Positions 57,354-64,000 of a DNA stretch of 64,000 bases are shown here, one piece after another. Source of the DNA: Bifiguratus adelaidae (lineage: Eukaryota > Mucoromycota > Endogonomycetes > Endogonales); NCBI GenBank assembly GCA_002261195.1, contig MVBO01000023.1, forward strand, positions 17,284 through 81,283, read 5' to 3'. Numbering within the stretch: position 1 is the first letter of the stretch; every line of letters starts with the position of its first letter. Made by a program: the position numbers and the translations under genes. The notes under the pieces are model-generated. The model searched no databases. It was not told the origin of the DNA and saw nothing but the letters and a program-made list of their open reading frames with translations.

Positions 57354-57590
57354 ATGGCTTCGTCACAGACCGACATGTCGAATGAGAAGAGCACGCAGCA
57401 ACAGACTATAGACACAAAGAAACACATGATAACACCGCATCCGGTGGGAAACGACCGTATAACCGCTCTGAAGAATCTAGGCGCGACATTCACCGAAGGT
57501 GACCACAAAGTGGCCAAGGTCGCAACACCCACACCTGAAGAACATGCGCCCACATTTATCGATCAACGCGATGGAAGGGAAGAGGACTAG
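57354..57590 (+). CDS. small uncharacterised hydrophilic protein
   Basis: A 78-residue ORF starting 24 bases after the ceramidase stop. It is polar and Thr/Gln-rich, with a central NDRITALKNLGATFTEGDHK and an acidic end. No family recognised. Its position makes it look like a second cistron on the ceramidase mRNA, but eukaryotic scanning would not normally reach it, so an own short promoter inside the ceramidase 3' end is more likely, or the ORF is fortuitous. Confidence 0.45.
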   Translation: MASSQTDMSNEKSTQQQTIDTKKHMITPHPVGNDRITALKNLGATFTEGDHKVAKVATPTPEEHAPTFIDQRDGREED

Positions 57591-57693
57591 CATGTCAAGG
57601 GATAGTGTACAAAAGTATCGGTCGTTCTTTACAGTCATTCATGACAAGGTGCGAGCTTTGCCACAATAAAACGGGTTGAAAATAGAACACTTG

Positions 57694-59085
57694 TTATCGG
57701 CCTTGAAAGCGCTGCGCCAAATGTGGCTCAACGAAACCGTAGGGAGCAGGTGGCAGGGAAGGATTGGGTAGAGATGAAGGTGAGGGCTCATAGTAATGAG
57801 GCTGCATGGCAGGAGCTGGTTCCGGCATGGGCATTGGTATGGCATTGGAAGGTGATGCAGATTGAAAGGCGGGGTAAAAGGGTTGGGTCTGTGTTGGGAA
57901 TTGAGGTGGTGATGGCAATCCCCAGGTCGGCGTTCGGTGAAGCGACCTGTCATTGTATCGACCCGTGGGAGATTCATGAGGATAAGTATAGGCGTTCGAG
58001 ACGGCAGGTGGCATCGGCATACGGGGTGGATAGGCATTGTACATGTCGTGTGTAACCTGGTAATGTGTAGGCTCAGGCATTTCGAAGGTCGAAGAACCAC
58101 GAGAAGGCGGATATATTGGCGATGGACCTCCTGCCGAGTACTGAAGGCTTTGGCGACTGTAATTCGATCGATCTCTTCCGTATGGTGTTGTCTTGTTCCT
58201 CCTCATGTCTGCATCATACCTGGATTCCATAGATGGTTCCGCAAAACTTTGTGATCGCGTTGACCTTTTCGCCTCTTGAGCCTACATTCAACTTTAGTAT
58301 CGCGTGCCACTATCCATTGATTTGTCGTACCTGTGACCGCGACCGCATTTGTGCATATTGCTTTCGCTGTTCAGCGAGTTGACGCCAGGCGTCCCAACCA
58401 CCAATGAGGAGTAGCGGAGGCCGCTGTAAGCTGTTCGCCGAGAATTCACTATCGTATATGGTAGCCTTAAGATTGGCTACAGGCTTGGCCGTCGGATCTC
58501 CAAACGATTGCGATCGATCATTGACAAACACAACCTGATCAAACTTGCTTCTTTGCTGAAACAATGACTGCTCATTGGCCGTTGTTCGTGCAAGATATTG
58601 TTGAATGTCATTCGCTGTCAATCTAGACGAAATGTTGAGTTTTTAGTGGTGCAAAAACGGGCGCTCAAGAGGCACTCACCCGTCAGAAAGCACCCTGTGA
58701 TCAATGTTCATCACGTATGGATGTGCGACTGTTTCCTGCATATACTCGCCACGAGAGCGCACGTCGATAATCAAGATGGAAAGTTGTCGCTCTTTAAGAA
58801 GTGAATACAACTCTTCCACCGTCACTCCTGAACCAGCTTGATGTTCATCTAGACGTCCATGTTAGCAGCGTCCTTGGTGACTCTGTCGACCTCACCTTGG
58901 GAATGAGCGTATTCTGAGGGCTTTGGAGGCGGTTCAGGTACCGACAGTTTCAGTTCCTCCGTCACCATAGGGCGAGGCTTTTCGGGAGCTTTCATGTGTA
59001 TACGCTGTCCATTAGGTGATGCACTGGACTTTTCAGACTCATGAGCCTTGGAAGGTCGCTTTTGGAGTCTCTTGTCTCCCAACAT
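57694..59085 (-). CDS. rhodanese-domain protein, Doa4/USP8 N-terminal type, without protease
   Basis: Four exons (59085-58896, 58848-58680, 58622-58331, 58281-57694) give 412 residues. Residues ~60-215 form a rhodanese fold: VEELYSLLKERQLSILIIDV, RSRGEYMQETVAHPYVMNID and LLLIGGWDAWRQLAEQ. The loop that carries the catalytic Cys in sulfurtransferases reads FVNDRSQS, with no Cys, so it is inactive. Similar inactive rhodanese domains precede the protease domain of Doa4/Ubp5/USP8. Here the rest is a Pro/Tyr/Met-rich disordered tail and no USP domain follows. It may be a scaffold in endosomal ubiquitin handling; this is inference. Confidence 0.75.
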
Positions 59086-59294
59086 GCAAAAAGTGTGAAA
59101 AAGGACACAAGTGAGGCTTTTAGTCTATATCTCTACACTCCCTCGTCTAACCATCCCCATCTTCAGCCGTCAACACCTCTCCCAGCCTCTCTATTCACTA
59201 GGAGTGATCGATGATGTGTTAAACATCTCTCACTTGTTCAACTGTTCAACTGTTCACCTGTAAAGTGCATACAGTGTGATTCATTTGATTTCAC

Positions 59295-59313
59295 ATCTCT
59301 CTCTCTCTCTTCC
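59295..59313 (+). promoter_or_regulatory. CT tract before TRP1
   Basis: A (TC)n run ending about 26 bases before the TRP1 ATG. Pyrimidine tracts at this place mark transcription starts of many highly used fungal genes. Confidence 0.35.
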
Positions 59314-59339
59314 TATCTTTGCTGTGAGCACTCTCAGTC

Positions 59340-61670
59340 ATGGCTACGGTGCTCATTGACAACTACGACAGCTTCACTTGGAACGTCTTTCAATACTTTT
59401 CTGCTCTCGGTGCTGAAGTCGCTGTATTTCGCAATGATCAGACAACGGTAGAACATGTCGCCTCATTACAGCCTCGCAACATCGTGATCTCACCCGGTCC
59501 GGGTCATCCAAGCTCTGATGCTGGCATCTCGAGAGATCTTATTGAACACTTTGCTGGTAAGGTTCCAATTCTTGGAATCTGCCTCGGTGAACAGTGCATC
59601 TTTGAGGCGTTTGGTGGACAAGTGTCTTACGCGGGAGAAATCTTTCACGGCAAGACATCGGTCATTCGTCACGACGGAAAGGGTGTTTTCCGTAATGTTC
59701 CGCAGGATTGCAATGTCACTCGCTATCATTCACTGGCTGGTGTACCAAAGACGCTACCCAAGGATCTCGAAGTGACCTGCAAGACCGAACATGGTATCAT
59801 TATGGGTGTGCGCCACAAGGAATACACCATCGAGGGACTTCAATTCCACCCCGAAAGTATCTTGTGTGAGCATGGCAAGGATATGATTGCAAACTTTTTG
59901 TCACTCAACGGAGGTACGTGGGCCGAGAATCCTCAATCCGGTATACGCGCTCCTTTGTCATACAACGGACAAACGACTGAGGAGGGTGCGAATGGCGTTC
60001 CTAGTGCGACCTCAAAGGCGGTGCCTTCGGTTCTCTCCAAAATTCACGAGCAACGGTTGATCGACATTCAAGCGGCAAAGGCGATCCCAGGCTCCTCACC
60101 TGAGGATCTGCGAAAATTACTTTCATTGCACATCGCACCGCCACTGATCGATTTCCCTACACGGCTGCGTCAGACCAAACCCGCCGTATTGGCAGAGATT
60201 AAACGTGCGTCGCCTTCCAAGGGCAACATTGATCTGTCCATCAACGCTGCTGAGCAAGCGTTGCGGTATGCGTACGCTGGCGCCAGTGTGATATCCGTGT
60301 TAACCGAGCCCAAGTGGTTCAAAGGTTCTCTCAATGATATGCGCAACGTACGACAGGCCTTGTCCGCCCTACCAAATCGACCCGCCATTCTTCGAAAAGA
60401 TTTCATCGTCGACACGTATCAAATCATGGAAGCAAGGCTTTACGGTGCTGACACTGTACTTCTAATCGTTGCCATGTTGGGAGAAGAGCAATTGGCTGAA
60501 TTGTACGCCTTTGCCAAATCGCTAGGCATGGAACCCCTCGTCGAGGTCAACAATGCAATGGAAATGGAACGGGCAAACGAGCTTGGTGCAAAGATCATTG
60601 GGGTGAATAACCGCAACCTCCACAACTTTGATGTCGACATGGAGACAACCAGTCGTCTGGTCAAAATGGTCCCGGAGGGCGTGATGCTCTGTGCATTGAG
60701 TGGCATCGCTTCGCGACAGGACGTTACTGGTTACATCGAGCAAGGTGTGGACGCATTCCTCATTGGCGAAGCGTTGATACGATGCGAGGATCCCAAGGTA
60801 TTCATCCAGCAGTTGCTTGGTAAAGACGAGGAGGAATTTGTGGATAGCTCCGATGAGCTTGTCACGACGCCATCAACCTTGGTCAAAGTGTGTGGTATTT
60901 CTACACCAGAGGCTGCTGTCGAAGCAGCGAACGCCGGCGCAGATTTCATTGGTCTTATTTTTGCCAAGAGCCGCCGGCAGGTCACTCTAGAGCAAGCACG
61001 GGAGATTATTGCCGCCGTCAGAGGTCTAGATGAAGGGCCGAAGGATTCAGTGGCAGTAGACGACATCACAGCCCGCGATTGGTTCACAATACAAGAGGCT
61101 CTGCTACGAAACGTCGGCAAAAAGCCACTTATCGTCGGTGTCTTCCAAAATCAGCCCTATTCCTACATCACCAAAGTGGCAACGGAGCTCAACCTCGACC
61201 TCGTACAACTCCATGGTTCTGAGTCTCCAGATCTCTGCCCTTTCCTCCCACGGCCTGTCATCAAAGCCTTCCACATAGACAGCAACAATTACTCGGCCTC
61301 TTTGATACCACAGATCACACAGCCAGGGTACAACAATTTTGTCCTATTGGATGCTAAAGTGCCACATTTAAAGGATGCTCAAGGTGGCGCTGGCGTTGCA
61401 TTCGACTGGTCGATTGCGCGCGAAATTGTGCAATCCAATCTTAGAACAGAAAATGGGGTGAATGCTCGATTAGGCACTAGCTCGGTGAGCTCCGGTGGAC
61501 GTTTCCCCATATTTCTCGCAGGTGGACTTAATCCCGACAATGTCGAGGATGCTGTGCGTCAGGTTCAGCCCATGTGTGTCGACGTGTCAAGTGGTGTTGA
61601 GACGGATGGTCAGAAGGATCTCGGTAAAGTGCGGAGTTTTGTGCGGAAGGTCAAGGAGCTTGTGTTGTAG
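59340..61670 (+). CDS. TRP1: trifunctional tryptophan enzyme: GATase, indole-glycerol-phosphate synthase, PRA isomerase
   Basis: One intronless exon, 776 residues. Residues 1-~195: anthranilate synthase glutamine amidotransferase (ATVLIDNYDSFTWNVFQYF; ISPGPGHPSSDAG; GICLGEQCIFEAFGG with the nucleophile Cys; GLQFHPESI with the catalytic His). Residues ~225-495: IGPS (PAVLAEIKRASPSKGNIDL; AILRKDFIVDTYQI; IIGVNNRNLHNFDVD). Residues ~515-776: PRAI (VKVCGISTPEAA; GADFIGLIFAKSRR; LVQLHGSE; ILDA-like LLDAKVPHLKDAQGGAG). The three-part fusion is the fungal TRP1/trpC form. The GATase part must pair with a separate anthranilate synthase component I. Confidence 0.96.
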   Translation: MATVLIDNYDSFTWNVFQYFSALGAEVAVFRNDQTTVEHVASLQPRNIVISPGPGHPSSDAGISRDLIEHFAGKVPILGICLGEQCIFEAFGGQVSYAGEIFHGKTSVIRHDGKGVFRNVPQDCNVTRYHSLAGVPKTLPKDLEVTCKTEHGIIMGVRHKEYTIEGLQFHPESILCEHGKDMIANFLSLNGGTWAENPQSGIRAPLSYNGQTTEEGANGVPSATSKAVPSVLSKIHEQRLIDIQAAKAIPGSSPEDLRKLLSLHIAPPLIDFPTRLRQTKPAVLAEIKRASPSKGNIDLSINAAEQALRYAYAGASVISVLTEPKWFKGSLNDMRNVRQALSALPNRPAILRKDFIVDTYQIMEARLYGADTVLLIVAMLGEEQLAELYAFAKSLGMEPLVEVNNAMEMERANELGAKIIGVNNRNLHNFDVDMETTSRLVKMVPEGVMLCALSGIASRQDVTGYIEQGVDAFLIGEALIRCEDPKVFIQQLLGKDEEEFVDSSDELVTTPSTLVKVCGISTPEAAVEAANAGADFIGLIFAKSRRQVTLEQAREIIAAVRGLDEGPKDSVAVDDITARDWFTIQEALLRNVGKKPLIVGVFQNQPYSYITKVATELNLDLVQLHGSESPDLCPFLPRPVIKAFHIDSNNYSASLIPQITQPGYNNFVLLDAKVPHLKDAQGGAGVAFDWSIAREIVQSNLRTENGVNARLGTSSVSSGGRFPIFLAGGLNPDNVEDAVRQVQPMCVDVSSGVETDGQKDLGKVRSFVRKVKELVL

Positions 61671-62669
61671 GCTTGCATTGCGCTCGTAGCTTGCCCCAGT
61701 AGATCATCTCCAAAGTAGTAATGATACATTTAAGTAAGCGCAACATGATCTATGTGCTACAGGTCACAACATTGACAGTACCTGAAACCGTTTCTGCACA
61801 GTGCAATCATGGTTAATCGCAGAACTGACGACATAGTGCCGCAAACGTCACAAGGGGAAAGACGGCGCTCAATAGCGAGGAATCCGCAAATCATGATTTA
61901 TACCCATCAATGGGCAGTTTAGATACCAATTTTCAACCATGCATAATCTATTATCCCGAAGCATGGCCAGTCGACCCTTATCCCCGCCTAGGGCATCTGT
62001 TCTTTTCAGACCAAGGTGGCATTTTGACAGACTTGGCCAAAAGTAGTCTGGCTTTTACGGGGCCTCCGTGACCGTCCCTCTATCTCACTCTCTGAGCAAA
62101 CACCCTATCTGGCCCATGCGGCGATCTCCTCTTTGGGACATTCTTTAAGCCAACGTGAAAAAGTAGTGGGAATACATTAAGGGAATAGAGAAGTCGTTGG
62201 CGTGGCCGAATTTTAAGGGGCGCGTGTGTCTCTGTCAAAATAACCTGCCAAATGGCTCACCTCAGGGCGCGTCAAAACAATGATTGTCGGCTGTCGCCTA
62301 ACCTTGTGTACCCCGTAGCTCCTCCTTTTTCAAAAAAAAAGCGGGTTTGCTTCTTTCCCGAGTGGTTTGAGCGTACCTGCCTCCCGCCTTCTCGTGGAGG
62401 CTTCTTCTTTGGTTTGCGGAGCGTATCTCCAAAGACGATTGCTCAATATGCCAAAGTCTTCCAATGGCAAGTAGATCGAGCTTGAGACAGACGGATGGGC
62501 ATTGATGGTGTAAGCAGGGTTGTTAAAGAGTAGGTCTGCCAATGGTTCAGGAGGTGGAGCTTTGAAGAAGGTAGGCGAAACCCGGAAAAAAGTTGCATGT
62601 GCGGAACAGTAGACTGAGAATCAATGGCAGCGTTCTTCGCGTCCGCAACTGAGCTCTTCTCGATCGATC
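61671..62669. other. long intergenic region before E2F
   Basis: About 1 kb, the longest gene-free stretch. It includes a poly-A run near 62331-62340. Short open frames on both strands lack ATG starts or motifs. It likely holds the TRP1 3' end and a large regulatory/leader region for the E2F gene. Confidence 0.45.
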
Positions 62670-64000
62670 ATGCCATACCATAATAATGCGATAAAAGGCA
62701 CCAACATAGCCCGGCGCGCTCAGTCGACCGGTGACATGAATACGGCCTATCTTCAGGATATTGAACATACGGACACTCATGAAGACGAGCTTAGTTCTGA
62801 TGACGACAATACTTATCCACCATTGAGGACCACCAAAAGGAGCAAGAGACGTGGATCGACCACGGGTAGGCCCACGCGACTGAACTCCCAGAAATCACAC
62901 TCATGAGCTCGAGCTAGATGTTATTGCTAATCGACTGAGGGAAAGTTGCCCATCCCCTCAAAATTCCCAACCATCCAGCAATACATCCTGCCGCTATGAT
63001 TCCTCTCTCGGACTTTTGACCAAAAAGTTTATCTCGCTTCTACACAATGCTGAATCAGGCGATTTGGATCTCAATCTTGCTGCCGAAGAGTTGAGCGTGC
63101 AAAAGAGGCGCATCTACGACATTACCAACGTCTTGGAAGGTATCGGTGTCATTGAAAAGAATTCAAAGAACCATGTGCGATGGAGGTGAGTTGGACGGCG
63201 CAGGTGGTACATAAGTCTAAGGTTCGATAGGGGTGTGGATATAAGTCAGTCGAGGAGTACACCGAATTCTTCTTCCTCAGTCACTCCATCTCCAATGTCT
63301 TCACCTCATCCAGATAGATCATCGGATGCCAAAGCATCTATTCAACAACTCAAGCATCAAATTGAACAGCTGCAGATCGCCAATAACAACTTGACACAAA
63401 AGCATTCGTCTTTGTTACAAACCGGCAAAGAAGTTGACGACGAGATCCACAGCGTTTTGCAGTTAGAAGAAGTAAAGCGATGGGCTTACTTCACAGAGAG
63501 CGATATTAAGCAAGTGACAAACAATACAAGACATCACTCGCCAAAAGAAGATGTGCATAATGGCAAGCTGTTTCTAGGCATCAAGACACCCTATGAGAGT
63601 GAAGTCCACGTGGGACAAGAGCGTAGGCAGCAAACGACGGTAAGCAATGAGCACTTCTTGAGCGTGACGCAGCCCTTCTGACGGTCACTCTCTCTGCCAG
63701 GCTACTGAACAATCCGTCACAACAAGCACAATCACCGTAAAAGCTCCCAATAATATCCACATGCCTCATGTTCCTATCGAAATTACACCATTACCCATGA
63801 CTCAAGCCATTGAACCGGAAAGCAAGCACAGAATGCCTCTGACTACACCCAATCTACCACTACCCCTTCCTCCTCCAGGCTCTCCAGACATGCGCGAACC
63901 CATCCCCACCAGGGATCATGTCTGGGCTTACGCAAACGTCCAATTGCCATTGACGCATGCACCTGCCGTCAAGGACGCAGAAGCGTACCAACCCACAATC
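62670..64000 (+). CDS. E2F transcription factor (truncated by window end)
   Basis: Exon 1 from ATG 62670 encodes an acidic/basic leader to [10 protein letters not shown]. It is spliced over an intron ending AGCTAG (62924-62929 region) to an exon with the E2F winged-helix DNA-binding domain: [58 protein letters not shown]. The next exon carries the coiled-coil dimerisation helix ([20 protein letters not shown]). A further exon after about 63700 is Pro-rich and runs past the window edge. With a DP partner it would drive G1/S genes. E2F is missing in most Dikarya but kept in early-diverging fungi. Confidence 0.9.

Noticed and set aside
1-64000. Intact transposons, LTRs, CRISPR arrays or rRNA genes
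   Set aside because: None seen on either strand; the only mobile-element trace is the H2C2 domain.

Overview
The window is nuclear DNA of a fungus, most likely an early-diverging one (Mucoromycota, perhaps Mucorales). Evidence read from the sequence: spliceosomal introns of about 45-75 bases with GTAAGT-like donors in most genes; a eukaryotic tRNA-Glu; fungal genes such as the C-4 sterol methyl oxidase ERG25, the chitin synthase III activator SKT5/CHS4 and the trifunctional tryptophan gene TRP1 (GATase-IGPS-PRAI); and an E2F gene plus an exportin-5, which Dikarya have mostly lost or diverged. There is no operon, CRISPR array, insertion sequence or intact transposon. Genes are dense (34 protein genes and one tRNA in 64 kb), often with 20-120 bases between neighbours.

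Layout. 0-5.5 kb: alpha/beta hydrolase, tRNA-Glu, makorin-type E3 ligase, CapA-like phosphoesterase. 5.5-12.1 kb: exportin-5 (minus) divergent from a DnaJ-X co-chaperone. 12.7-19.4 kb: GLI/ZIC-like zinc-finger regulator, a methyltransferase with a 16-base microexon, a 53-residue zinc-knuckle protein, a second methyltransferase. 19.9-26.5 kb: very long SKT5/CHS4-like protein ending in a CaaX box, then SURF6/Rrp14. 26.8-30.8 kb: Myb-repeat protein with a mitochondrial-type N-terminus, a Tti2-like HEAT protein 19 bases upstream of it, and a YIPF1-type Golgi protein. 31-40.5 kb: unknown coiled-coil protein, alpha-arrestin, frameshifted NmrA-like protein, ERG25, a C2 plus chitin-binding-module protein, another coiled-coil protein. 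40.6-49.2 kb: USP12/46-type deubiquitinase head-to-head with HPRT, cardiolipin synthase, homeodomain regulator, mitochondrial ribosomal protein bL28m, GT8 glycosyltransferase. 49.4-64 kb: mitochondrial intermediate peptidase, a host gene carrying a retrotransposon-integrase zinc-binding (H2C2) domain, a small protein, neutral ceramidase, another small protein, a rhodanese-only protein, TRP1 and a window-truncated E2F.

Themes. Several genes serve the cell wall or membranes (SKT5, the C2/chitin-binding protein, ERG25, ceramidase, cardiolipin synthase) and several serve mitochondria (MIP, bL28m, cardiolipin synthase, possibly the Myb protein). The ubiquitin system is represented by makorin, the USP, the alpha-arrestin and the rhodanese protein. 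Exon structures given with coordinates were checked for reading-frame continuity; functional names come from recognised motifs, not from database searches. The most interesting signals are the domesticated H2C2 protein, the C2/chitin-binding fusion, an intron whose retention rebuilds the same zinc finger, a possible Tti2-like/Myb splice fusion, GGGTTAGGG teloboxes in three promoters, and a uORF whose stop codon overlaps the ERG25 start codon.
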